Shown piece after piece: positions 1 to 5,421 of a DNA stretch of 6,109 nucleotides. Made by a program: the position numbers and the translations under genes. The DNA is from Candidatus Nomurabacteria bacterium (GTDB taxonomy: Bacteria; Patescibacteriota; Minisyncoccia; Phycocordibacterales; UBA9973). Numbering within the stretch: the first letter of the stretch is position 1; the number at the start of each line of letters is the position of its first letter. Location: assembly GCA_943356395.1 (NCBI GenBank), contig CALRFC010000042.1:1-6109 (forward strand). The letters run 5' to 3'. Below the pieces are notes generated by a model. It was given only the letters and a program-made list of their open reading frames with translations, ran no database searches and was not told the origin of the DNA.

Positions 1-1488
1 TTGCGCTCATTTGCCCGAGAGCAAGGTTTAGATGTTATCGAGGAGTTAATTGAGAAACAGTCGGCTAAAATCCCTGGCAGACCTATTTTCGGGCAAATGC
101 TACGGCGTATTGAGCGCGGCGAGGCAAACGGCATCGTCTCATGGCACCCGGATCGCCTCGCGCGCAATTCTGTGGACGGAGGACAGATTGTATATTTCCT
201 CGACATCGGAAAAATTGCGAGCTTGAAATTTCCGAATGTGTGGTTTGAAAATACTCCGCAAGGAAAGTTCACTTTATCTATGGCGTTCGTCCAAAGCAAA
301 TACTATGTAGATTCTCTTTCCGAAAATACGAAACGAGGGCTTCGCCAAAAAGTTAGGAACGGAGATTACCCAAGCCAAGCGCCTGTGGGATATATCAACG
401 ACTCTCGTACAAAATCTGTTGTGGTGGACAAGAAAAAATCTCGCGTCATTCGCTTGGCTTTTGAGAAATATGCGAAAGGTGAAAGTAGGTTAGAAGACAT
501 CTCAAACTTTTTGGCGAAAAACGGAATCGTTTCGAGGGGTGGAAAGATAATCTCCAAAACCAGAGCGTCTTTTATTCTTTCAAATCCATTTTACATCGGA
601 CTATTCAAATATGGTGGTGAACGCCACGAAGGAAAGTACGAGCCAATCGTGTCAAAGAAACTGTTTGATAAGGCGCAAGAAATTTTAAAACTTCGCGGTG
701 TACCAGATAGAAAATCTAAAAATGAACCCCAACCATTTTGCGGACTTATTTCTTGCGCCTCATGCGGAATGATGATAACTGGCGAATACAAGGTGAAGAA
801 ACAGAAAAATGGAAATGTGCATAACTATACCTATTACCACTGCACGAAAAAATCAAAAACTACCAAATGTCCTGAACCTTGTATTCGCCAAGAGGAATTA
901 GACAAACAGTTATCATCACTTATCAAATCAGTTTCTTTGCCGAAAGACTGGGCGGAGGAATTGAATCGTCTTGCCCTGCAAGACCACAAGAAATCCGCCC
1001 AGTCTAATTCTGCTTTTGTAGAAGAAGTGAAAAAAGAAATCAAAAATGTTGAAGTGAAGCTCCAGCGACTTCTTGATGGATATTTAGACCAAGTGATTGA
1101 ACAAGAAATATATCGTACTGAAAAATCAAAATTGTTATTCAAAAAGAAGTCGCTAGAAGCGAAAATATCTTCACTTCTACAAAAGCAGAATGATTGGCTC
1201 GAACCGATGCAAGAATGGATAAAAGACGCTCAAAATCTGAATGGAATCGCACGGGATAGCAACCTTTTTGCTAAAAAGGTTGCTGCCAAAGAAATCTTTG
1301 GCTCGAACCTGCTTCTTGGCGAAAAAACAGTGCGCGTCGCCGAAGGCGACGCTCCAAATTCGTTTGGAAAAATGGGGGGAAATCAGTGGGACGCGTTTCG
1401 CGCGTCCCACATTATGGCTTTGAAAAAGCCGATTCGTTCTGTATTGGTGGGCGGTGCAGGACTCGAACCTGCGACCTTTCCGGTGTAA
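1..1488 (+). CDS. Large serine recombinase, 5'-truncated by the window
   Basis: Site-specific recombinase that would cut and rejoin DNA at attachment sites through a phosphoserine link. The visible 495 residues start inside the catalytic domain; the N-terminal strand with the catalytic Ser and first Arg lies off the left edge, so the TTG at base 1 is probably not the true start. Residues 49-56 (HPDRLARN) carry the conserved D-R-x-x-R active-site motif. The Recombinase domain follows (~residues 110-225, with KRGLRQK and PVGY), then a zinc ribbon with Cys252, Cys255, Cys281 and Cys290, then a charged coiled coil (~340-395) as in large serine integrases. FGSNLLL (433-439) looks like the end of the conserved fold. 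The last ~14 residues (GGAGLEPATFPV and the two before) are an antisense reading of tRNA-Val, and the TAA stop falls in its anticodon loop. This fits an element integrated in that tRNA, with the gene at the element edge. Family assignment is secure; target site is inferred. Confidence 0.93.
   Translation: MRSFAREQGLDVIEELIEKQSAKIPGRPIFGQMLRRIERGEANGIVSWHPDRLARNSVDGGQIVYFLDIGKIASLKFPNVWFENTPQGKFTLSMAFVQSKYYVDSLSENTKRGLRQKVRNGDYPSQAPVGYINDSRTKSVVVDKKKSRVIRLAFEKYAKGESRLEDISNFLAKNGIVSRGGKIISKTRASFILSNPFYIGLFKYGGERHEGKYEPIVSKKLFDKAQEILKLRGVPDRKSKNEPQPFCGLISCASCGMMITGEYKVKKQKNGNVHNYTYYHCTKKSKTTKCPEPCIRQEELDKQLSSLIKSVSLPKDWAEELNRLALQDHKKSAQSNSAFVEEVKKEIKNVEVKLQRLLDGYLDQVIEQEIYRTEKSKLLFKKKSLEAKISSLLQKQNDWLEPMQEWIKDAQNLNGIARDSNLFAKKVAAKEIFGSNLLLGEKTVRVAEGDAPNSFGKMGGNQWDAFRASHIMALKKPIRSVLVGGAGLEPATFPV
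1258..1430. repeat. Cluster of six hairpins at the end of the recombinase gene
   Basis: Six separate inverted repeats lie head to tail. 1258-1284 has a perfect 12-bp stem with loop GCT. 1285-1302 has a 7-bp stem with loop AAAT. 1334-1352 has an 8-bp stem with loop GAA. 1353-1368 has a 6-bp stem with a TTCG tetraloop. 1386-1410 has a perfect 10-bp stem with loop TTTCG. 1416-1430 has a 6-bp stem with loop GAA. The first two abut, as do the third and fourth; stems and loops cover 120 of 173 bases. All lie within the open recombinase frame and end 14 bp from the tRNA-Val 3' end. None is followed directly by a clear T-run, so simple terminators are not obvious. Function unknown: att-site structure, a barrier between convergent transcripts, or inserted palindromic repeats are all possible. 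Confidence 0.85.
1445..1488. other. Possible attachment-site half (tRNA-Val 3' part)
   Basis: The 3' half of tRNA-Val is shared with the C-terminal codons of the recombinase, and the recombinase stop codon sits in the anticodon loop. Integrases that target tRNA genes commonly carry a copy of the tRNA 3' end on the element, so that the tRNA is restored after insertion, and the integrase gene usually lies next to that junction. The match in position and orientation supports an att site here. The second copy would lie outside this window to the left, so the exact crossover and core cannot be fixed. Confidence 0.35.
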
Positions 1489-1520
1489 ACGGATTGCTCT
1501 ACCAACTGAGCTAACCGCCC
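1445..1520 (-). tRNA. tRNA-Val (anticodon TAC)
   Basis: Read on the minus strand, the 76 bases fold as a standard tRNA. The acceptor GGGCGGT pairs with ACCGCCC (7 bp). T8 and A9 are followed by a GCTC/GAGC D stem. The anticodon stem ATCCG/CGGAA has one A-A mismatch at its outer pair; the loop TTTACAC gives anticodon TAC (valine). A 5-bp variable loop leads to the T arm GCAGG/CCTGC with loop TTCGAGT. The discriminator is A and the 3' CCA is encoded in the DNA, unlike tRNA-Arg in this window. The 3' half overlaps the end of the convergent recombinase gene, marking it as the probable integration target. A promoter is visible 20 bp upstream. Confidence 0.96.
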
Positions 1521-1539
1521 ATACTATTTTTGTGTGTTT

Positions 1540-1567
1540 ATTAAACCACATTTGAACTCGTTTTCAA
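1540..1567 (-). promoter_or_regulatory. Promoter of tRNA-Val
   Basis: On the minus strand a -35 TTGAAA (1567-1562) is followed after 16 bp by a -10 TTTAAT (1545-1540). Each matches the sigma-70 consensus in 5 of 6 positions. Transcription would start near 1533, giving a leader of about 13 nt before the mature tRNA 5' end at 1520. Confidence 0.6.
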
Positions 1568-1619
1568 AATAAGGTCCGGACTTGATCAAATTAGAGATCT
1601 CACAAACGAACCGCTATAA

Positions 1620-1647
1620 TTGTATTATATAAATACTACTGTATAAT
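1620..1647 (+). promoter_or_regulatory. Promoter of the HTH gene, leaderless type
   Basis: A perfect -10 TATAAT (1642-1647) ends six bases before the ATG at 1654, so the transcript would begin at or next to the start codon. A weak -35, TTGTAT (1620-1625, 3 of 6 matches), lies 16 bp upstream. No Shine-Dalgarno sequence is visible. A second TATAAT at 1615-1620 lies further upstream but has no good -35 at the right distance; it could give a short leader instead. Confidence 0.5.
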
Positions 1648-1653
1648 ACATAC

Positions 1654-2316
1654 ATGAAACATGAAGAAAAAATAAATGCTTTCAGATTAAGAAAGTCTGG
1701 TCGGAGCTATAAAGAGATCCTGAAAAAGATAAAAGTTTCTAAATCGACCCTGAGTGTCTGGCTAAGAGAAATCGAGCTGACGAATGATCAGAAAAAGCGG
1801 CTCTTAACTAAGGGGGAAAGGGCGCAGTATGAAGCCGCAAAAAGAAAAGTTGCTGCACGTATACAGAGAACAGAAAAAATTATTGAAAGTGCGATTGAAG
1901 AAGCGTATACATTTAAAAATAATCCGTTTTTCTTGGTCGGCGTTGCACTATATTGGGCAGAAGGAGCAAAAAACAGAGCGGAGTCGGTCAAATTCGCGAA
2001 CTCGGATGAAAAGATGATTGCTTTTATGATGAGGTGGTTCCGTGAAATATGCAGGGTTCCGGAAAAAAAGTTTAGGATTCATATTCACATACATACTCTT
2101 CATTCAAGAAATAATATCGTTAATTACTGGTCAAAAATTACCGGAATAGGGCGAGAGCAGTTTTACAAGCCGTATATAAAACAAACATCGCTTGGGCAAA
2201 GAAAAAATATATTGTATAGTGGCACTTGTTCAATCGTCATACACGATAAAAGCCTATTCAGGAGAATCATGGGCTGGAAATACGGACTTCAAAAAATATT
2301 CGACATCTCCTCGTAG
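1654..2316 (+). CDS. HTH protein with LAGLIDADG-like C-terminal part
   Basis: A 220-residue basic protein of unproven function. Residues ~6-41 form a helix-turn-helix (KSGRSYKEILKKIKVSKSTL is the recognition region), like the HTH of resolvases and transposases. A charged helix follows (~45-85). From residue 93, GVALYWAEGAK resembles a LAGLIDADG-type helix in which the acidic residue is Glu103. It is followed by FANSDEKMIAFMMRWF (114-129), a His-rich strand (142-147) and a conserved-looking NYWSKITGI...FYKP block (157-173), then IMGW (205-208). This order resembles single-motif LAGLIDADG homing-endonuclease-like proteins, so a DNA-binding or nuclease role is plausible, but catalysis is not shown. 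The gene is AT-richer than the pil operon and sits between two tRNA genes. Its TAG stop is bases 8-10 of tRNA-Arg, a 10-bp overlap. ATG start chosen for its position just after the TATAAT box. A plain transcription regulator is the main alternative. Confidence 0.82.
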   Translation: MKHEEKINAFRLRKSGRSYKEILKKIKVSKSTLSVWLREIELTNDQKKRLLTKGERAQYEAAKRKVAARIQRTEKIIESAIEEAYTFKNNPFFLVGVALYWAEGAKNRAESVKFANSDEKMIAFMMRWFREICRVPEKKFRIHIHIHTLHSRNNIVNYWSKITGIGREQFYKPYIKQTSLGQRKNILYSGTCSIVIHDKSLFRRIMGWKYGLQKIFDISS

Positions 2317-2378
2317 TTCAATGGACAGAACAAAAGGTTTCTAACCTTTCAATGGGGGTTCGATTCCCTCCGAGGAGA
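2307..2378 (+). tRNA. tRNA-Arg (anticodon TCT)
   Basis: The 72 bases fold with a perfect 7-bp acceptor (CTCCTCG/CGAGGAG), T8 and A9, a GTTC/GAAC D stem, an AAAGG/CCTTT anticodon stem around the loop TTTCTAA (anticodon TCT, reads AGA), a 4-nt variable loop, and a GGGGG/CCCTC T stem (one G-T pair) with loop TTCGATT. The discriminator is A. The next bases are CAA, so CCA is not encoded and must be added after transcription. The 5' end overlaps the stop codon of the HTH gene by 10 bp. No separate promoter is evident, so it may be cut out of the HTH mRNA by RNase P. It converges with the pil operon, whose last stop codon is 17 bp away. Confidence 0.96.
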
Positions 2379-2395
2379 CAAATTGGCGAAAATGA

Positions 2396-2725
2396 TTACC
2401 TGCTCGGGTCAACGACACTGATGCCGTTTGATTTGAGCGAGGCGGAGGCCGCTTCTTTGGATCGGAAATAGTCGAGCGTGGCGGAGAGCTTTTCTTCCGG
2501 AATCTTTTCGGCCGACTCGTTTTTGACCGCGGATTCGTTGAAGAACGCGTCTTTCGACAGGCGCTCATACGTGAAAATCGAAATGCCGATCAAGACAACG
2601 AATGCGCTCGCGAACGAGATGAGCGCGATTCTCCAGTGAAGCGTCGCGTTGTGTCCGTGCGCGCGCTTGCGGATCTTTCCGCTCCCCTCTTTCATATTAT
2701 TTTTTGAAGAGAATAATTTCATCAT
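2396..2725 (-). CDS. Small single-TM protein closing the pil operon
   Basis: A 109-residue protein that I cannot name. A basic N-terminus (~1-29, rich in Lys, Arg and His) precedes one hydrophobic segment (~32-52, ALISFASAFVVLIGISIF), then a charged periplasmic-side tail ending VVDPSR. By the positive-inside rule the N-terminus is cytoplasmic. The ATG at 2725 is chosen because it overlaps the pilO stop as ATGA, implying translational coupling; a second ATG follows at once (2722), and an upstream extension inside pilO was rejected. The position after pilO is where PilP sits in proteobacteria, but there is no lipobox and no resemblance to PilP. Its inferred role is an accessory membrane part of the pilus platform. 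No terminator is visible in the 17 bp before the convergent tRNA-Arg. Confidence 0.8.
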   Translation of the reverse strand: MMKLFSSKNNMKEGSGKIRKRAHGHNATLHWRIALISFASAFVVLIGISIFTYERLSKDAFFNESAVKNESAEKIPEEKLSATLDYFRSKEAASASLKSNGISVVDPSR

Positions 2726-3270
2726 GGCGTTTTGTAGATAAAGCTCTCGACGATGATCGATCCGGACATGTTCCATGCCTTGTGCTCCGGAATCTTTTCC
2801 GTGGCGGGAATCGTCTGATCCGAGAGAGAAATATTTTTGAAAGAAATCTGGTACGGCGCGCTCTCTATCTTCTTCAAAAAAAGATAGACATTTTCAAATT
2901 GTCCGATCGCCGTGAAAGAGATGACGAGCCGATTGCCTATTGATTTGTCGACCATGACATCGGAAATCGAGAAATCAGTCACGCTTTCGCGCCCGAGCGT
3001 CTCGAAGAATTCGAGCGAAGGAATCACATTGTCGCCGCCGAGAAAATGTTTCGAGAGCTCTTCCCTCTTGTCCTCCACCGCGCGAACCGCCTTTTTGAGG
3101 GATGCACTGTCGTTTAATTTGCGCTCTTCTTCCAAAATCTTCGCGGAGAGCAGAGCGGTGTCGGCGCCTTTCCGCACGGTCGTGTGCCAGAGGAAGAAAT
3201 AGACGGCGCCGACCGATATCGTGGCGAAAAGGAGGAAAACGAATCGCATTTTGTTGTGCCTGTTTTTCAT
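2722..3270 (-). CDS. pilO: PilO-like type IV pilus inner-membrane protein
   Basis: This is a 182-residue bitopic membrane protein. It has a short basic N-terminus, one TM segment (~8-28, MRFVFLLFATISVGAVYFFL), a coiled coil (~38-76, ILEEERKLNDSASLKKAVRAV), and a C-terminal ferredoxin-like domain (~88-180) with the typical line FENVYLFLKKIESAPYQI. PilO pairs with PilN through these domains and, with PilM, links the pilus assembly ATPases to the inner membrane. The start overlaps the pilN stop by 4 bp (ATGA) and its own TGA overlaps the next gene in the same way. Sequence similarity in this family is low, so the call rests on architecture and order after pilM and pilN. Confidence 0.85.
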   Translation of the reverse strand: MKNRHNKMRFVFLLFATISVGAVYFFLWHTTVRKGADTALLSAKILEEERKLNDSASLKKAVRAVEDKREELSKHFLGGDNVIPSLEFFETLGRESVTDFSISDVMVDKSIGNRLVISFTAIGQFENVYLFLKKIESAPYQISFKNISLSDQTIPATEKIPEHKAWNMSGSIIVESFIYKTP

Positions 3271-3806
3271 TGCGTTACAGCGAGCGAAATCTCGAATGCT
3301 ATGTTCGACCCTTTGACGAAATTGGAAATCGGGAGCGCGACATCGCGGAAACGGTTCACCCCCATCAATTTTTTCTGGAAAGCGAAAAGCGCTTCACGAC
3401 TGGCTGCGGTGCCGCCCAAAGAAAGCGTATATTTTTTTTCCGCGCGCTCAAGAGAAAATTCCGTGAGCCGTATGTCCGCGCCTTTTATCTCAAGCACTCG
3501 ATCGATGACATCATTCGTGGGGATGAGAATCGTGGCGGGATCCTTGAAGAGCGAGAGCTTGGTCTTGATATCGGAAACGATCGCATCCATCGATTCTCCT
3601 GTTTCGGCTCTCGTTTGAGTCTGGAGCGTCGCGAGCTTCTCTTGTGCTATTGAATGCTTGATGCCCGTGACGACATACGACGGGATGAAAATGAGCGTCG
3701 CGAAAACAAGAAGGATCCCTAGGAAAGACAATGCGAGTGAAAAGAGGCGGATCTTGTAATCGCGCTTCAACTTCTTCTTCTCTTCGAATGGAATGAGATT
3801 AATCAT
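3267..3806 (-). CDS. pilN: PilN-like type IV pilus assembly protein
   Basis: This is a 179-residue protein opening with MINLIPFEEK, the hallmark of PilN: the INLIP segment is the cytoplasmic tail that docks into a groove of PilM. One TM helix follows (~22-44), then a helical linker (~48-90) and a ferredoxin-like C-terminal domain (~95-178) that would pair with PilO. It overlaps the end of pilM by 8 bp and pilO by 4 bp, so translation is probably coupled. Length is typical for the family. No oddities seen. Confidence 0.92.
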   Translation of the reverse strand: MINLIPFEEKKKLKRDYKIRLFSLALSFLGILLVFATLIFIPSYVVTGIKHSIAQEKLATLQTQTRAETGESMDAIVSDIKTKLSLFKDPATILIPTNDVIDRVLEIKGADIRLTEFSLERAEKKYTLSLGGTAASREALFAFQKKLMGVNRFRDVALPISNFVKGSNIAFEISLAVTQ

Positions 3807-4875
3807 AATCGAATGCGCCCAAGGCGAGCCCGAGCGCGGTGCTGAAGCTTTGCGACTGTTCCGCGCTCATTTCCGGAATGTAGCGGGAAAAATCAGTCAT
3901 GCGCGCCCACACATCGGCGAGCTCGACTTTCGTCTTCAGGCTCGCCGCCAGATATCCGGCGAGCCCTTTCAGATTTGCGTTGCCGCCGCAGAGAACGATG
4001 CGGGAAATTTTTCCGCGCTCGCGATCGGTATCGCTCTTGTGCGTCTGCCAGTAGATCATGTTCTTGTTGACTTCGTCGCGCAGGGCAGCGATCGCTTCGA
4101 GGAGCGTCGGGTACAATTCTTTGTATTCATTCGACTGTTCGAGCCCGTACGCGCGCTTCAGGCGCTCGGCTTCTTCAAAAGGAATGTTAAAGCTCTTGGC
4201 GACGATAGTCGTGATCGCATCGCCGCCGACTTCGAGCGTCGTCGCGAATTGGACGATCCCGCCTTCGACGATGGCGATGCCTGTGCGCGTCTCTCCGAAA
4301 TCGATGATGAGATATGTTTCTTCCGGCGCGCTTTTGATCAAACGCGCGATGGCCTGCGCTTCAAGCTCGAACGAAAGCGGCGCGATGCCGGCATCGTTGA
4401 AGGCCGAAAGGTATGATCGGATGATATCTCCCGAGACCGCCGAAACGAAGATCGTGTAGGTTTCTTTGCTCGCAGAAACGATCGCGTAATCAAAAACGAC
4501 TTCAAGCGGCGGCAGGGGCACATGCTCTTCCAATTGGAGCTCGATCGAGCTCCTGATCTCGCTCTCCGCGACGATGGGAATCTCTATCGAAAAAAGATAT
4601 ATCTGCTCTTCCGGAAGCGAAACGCGCGCGGCGGTGATGCGGTTCTCGGTGCGGATCTTGGAGAGAAGCGCGGAGAGCGCCGCCGGATTCATTATTTTTC
4701 CCGACACGACGACGCCCGCCGGAATCGAAACGGCGCCAAAGCGGCCGAGACGCAAGCCGCGCGATGTGTTCTTGAGCTCGGCGAATTTGATCGATTTGTC
4801 GGAAATGTCAAAACCGATCGCCGGCATCGTCAAAAATACGGGGGTTGGAAATAGTCGTTCGATGATGTGCATCAT
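3799..4875 (-). CDS. pilM: PilM, actin-like type IV pilus assembly ATPase-fold protein
   Basis: This is a 358-residue cytoplasmic protein of the actin/FtsA fold. The nucleotide-binding motifs are present in order: phosphate-1 GFDISDKSIKFAEL (21-34), phosphate-2 LIIDFGETRTGIAIVEGG (189-206) and the adenosine motif IVLCGGNANLKGL (293-305). It binds the N-terminal tail of PilN and forms the cytoplasmic face of the pilus platform. It is the first gene of a four-gene minus-strand block with overlapping junctions. Two adjacent ATGs (4875 and 4872) are possible starts. 4875 lies seven bases after a TATACT hexamer, which suggests a leaderless transcript. The N-terminal stretch before GFDIS (~20 residues, RLFPTPVFL) has the look of a membrane-docking extension. 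No pilB, pilC, pilT or pilin gene is in view. Confidence 0.95.
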   Translation of the reverse strand: MMHIIERLFPTPVFLTMPAIGFDISDKSIKFAELKNTSRGLRLGRFGAVSIPAGVVVSGKIMNPAALSALLSKIRTENRITAARVSLPEEQIYLFSIEIPIVAESEIRSSIELQLEEHVPLPPLEVVFDYAIVSASKETYTIFVSAVSGDIIRSYLSAFNDAGIAPLSFELEAQAIARLIKSAPEETYLIIDFGETRTGIAIVEGGIVQFATTLEVGGDAITTIVAKSFNIPFEEAERLKRAYGLEQSNEYKELYPTLLEAIAALRDEVNKNMIYWQTHKSDTDRERGKISRIVLCGGNANLKGLAGYLAASLKTKVELADVWARMTDFSRYIPEMSAEQSQSFSTALGLALGAFDYD

Positions 4876-4882
4876 TCCGTAC

Positions 4883-4888
4883 AGTATA
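4883..4888 (-). promoter_or_regulatory. Candidate -10 of the pil operon
   Basis: TATACT (minus strand, 4888-4883) matches the -10 consensus in 5 of 6 bases and is preceded by TG. It ends seven bases before the pilM ATG at 4875. No convincing -35 exists at 16-18 bp (TAGCAA at 17 bp matches 3 of 6), so an activator or the upstream ATTCGT repeats could be needed. Confidence 0.4.
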
Positions 4889-4926
4889 CAACGAGAAGGT
4901 TCTAGTTGCTAGTAAAAAATACCAAT

Positions 4927-4985
4927 ATACGAATGAATTCTATTCGTTGCCATTCGTATTATTCGTATGATTCGTTGATTCGTAT
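4927..4985. repeat. ATTCGT short tandem repeats between pilM and the next gene
   Basis: ATTCGT occurs five times, starting at 4942, 4952, 4961, 4970 and 4978 (steps of 10, 9, 9 and 8 bp). Three copies extend to ATTCGTAT. An inverted copy, ATACGAAT, is at 4927-4934 and can pair with any of them; a GAATTC palindrome lies between. On the minus strand the inverted pair is followed seven bases later by a run of six T (4920-4915), so it could act as a weak terminator for the upstream gene. It also lies 54-95 bp upstream of the pilM -10 and could be a regulator binding array. The 4876-4989 gap holds nothing else clear. Confidence 0.75.
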
Positions 4986-4989
4986 GTTG

Positions 4990-5325
4990 CTAAGCCGCTT
5001 TGGCTCCGGCGGGAATCGAATCGTTCGGTTCGAGAAGCGAAAATAGGCCGGCGTCCGTGGAGACGGCCAAAAGCATGCCGTTTGATTCATGTCCGCGAAT
5101 CGTGCGCGGCTCGAGATTGGTCACGAACATGCATGTCTTTCCGACGAGAACGGATTCGTCGGGAAAATATGGCGCGATGCCGGAAACGATCTGTCTCGGT
5201 GCGCTCTCGGAAAAATCCACCGAAAGCTTGAGCAATTTATCGGTATCAGGAATCTTTTCCGCCGAAAGGATTTTTCCGGCCGTTATCTCCACTTTTTTGA
5301 AATCATCAAAAGACATGTAACTCAT
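4990..5325 (-). CDS. Stand-alone tRNA-binding protein (MetRS C-terminal-like)
   Basis: A 111-residue OB-fold protein of the tRNA-binding (EMAP-II/Trbp111) type, like the C-terminal domain of bacterial methionyl-tRNA synthetase. The family blocks are clear: FKKVEITAGKI near the N-terminus, IPDTDKLLKLSVD, QIVSGIAPYFPDESVLVGK, and NLEPRTIRGHESNGMLLA. In MetG this domain dimerises the enzyme and increases tRNA affinity. As a separate gene it may act in trans as a MetRS beta subunit or as a general tRNA-binding protein. The ATG at 5325 (MSYMSF) is preferred because a promoter -10 ends seven bases upstream; 5316 (MSFDDF) is the alternative, and 5337 lies within the -10 box and is unlikely. No Shine-Dalgarno. 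The catalytic MetRS gene is not in the window. Confidence 0.92.
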   Translation of the reverse strand: MSYMSFDDFKKVEITAGKILSAEKIPDTDKLLKLSVDFSESAPRQIVSGIAPYFPDESVLVGKTCMFVTNLEPRTIRGHESNGMLLAVSTDAGLFSLLEPNDSIPAGAKAA

Positions 5326-5332
5326 AGGACAT

Positions 5333-5360
5333 ATCATATAACATCATTCATGAATGCCAA
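5333..5360 (-). promoter_or_regulatory. Promoter of the tRNA-binding protein gene, leaderless type
   Basis: On the minus strand, -35 TTGGCA (5360-5355, 5 of 6) and -10 TATGAT (5338-5333, 5 of 6) are 16 bp apart. The -10 ends seven bases before the ATG at 5325, so transcription would start at about the start codon. Confidence 0.6.
5345..5356. promoter_or_regulatory. Possible operator palindrome in the promoter spacer
   Basis: CATTCATGAATG is a perfect 12-bp palindrome lying almost wholly between the -35 and -10 of the preceding promoter and touching the -35. A dimeric repressor bound here would block RNA polymerase. This is position-based inference; a 12-bp palindrome in AT-rich DNA can also arise by chance. 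Confidence 0.3.
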
Positions 5361-5421
5361 AGACTTTCTTGCTGTTTAATTCCTACTTTTTAAAAATGAA
5401 TAAATTGAATCTGGAATTTTG

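Noticed and set aside
1..3. TTG at base 1 as the recombinase start codon
   Set aside because: The catalytic serine region expected ~25-35 residues earlier is missing, so the gene almost surely continues left of the window.
1258..1284. First hairpin as a Rho-independent terminator
   Set aside because: The stem lies inside the coding frame and no T-run follows on either strand.
1258..1430. CRISPR array
   Set aside because: The hairpins differ from each other in sequence and length, with no repeated unit or regular spacers.
1177..1551. Minus-strand ORF of 124 codons across tRNA-Val and the recombinase end
   Set aside because: It translates tRNA-Val and the antisense strand of a well-supported recombinase; its similarity to the sense protein (FGSNL on both strands) comes from the palindromes.
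1615..1620. TATAAT as the main -10 of the HTH gene
   Set aside because: No -35 match at 15-19 bp; TTGATC at 1582-1587 is 27 bp away. The second TATAAT at 1642 fits the start codon distance seen in other genes.
2726..2776. Upstream start of the small TM protein at 2776
   Set aside because: It would run 17 codons into pilO; the ATGA stop/start overlap at 2725 is the natural coupled start and matches the other pil junctions.
3793..4416. Long plus-strand ORF (207 codons) opposite pilM
   Set aside because: It is an antisense shadow caused by the high GC content of pilM, has Arg-rich low-information sequence, and overlaps a clear PilM.
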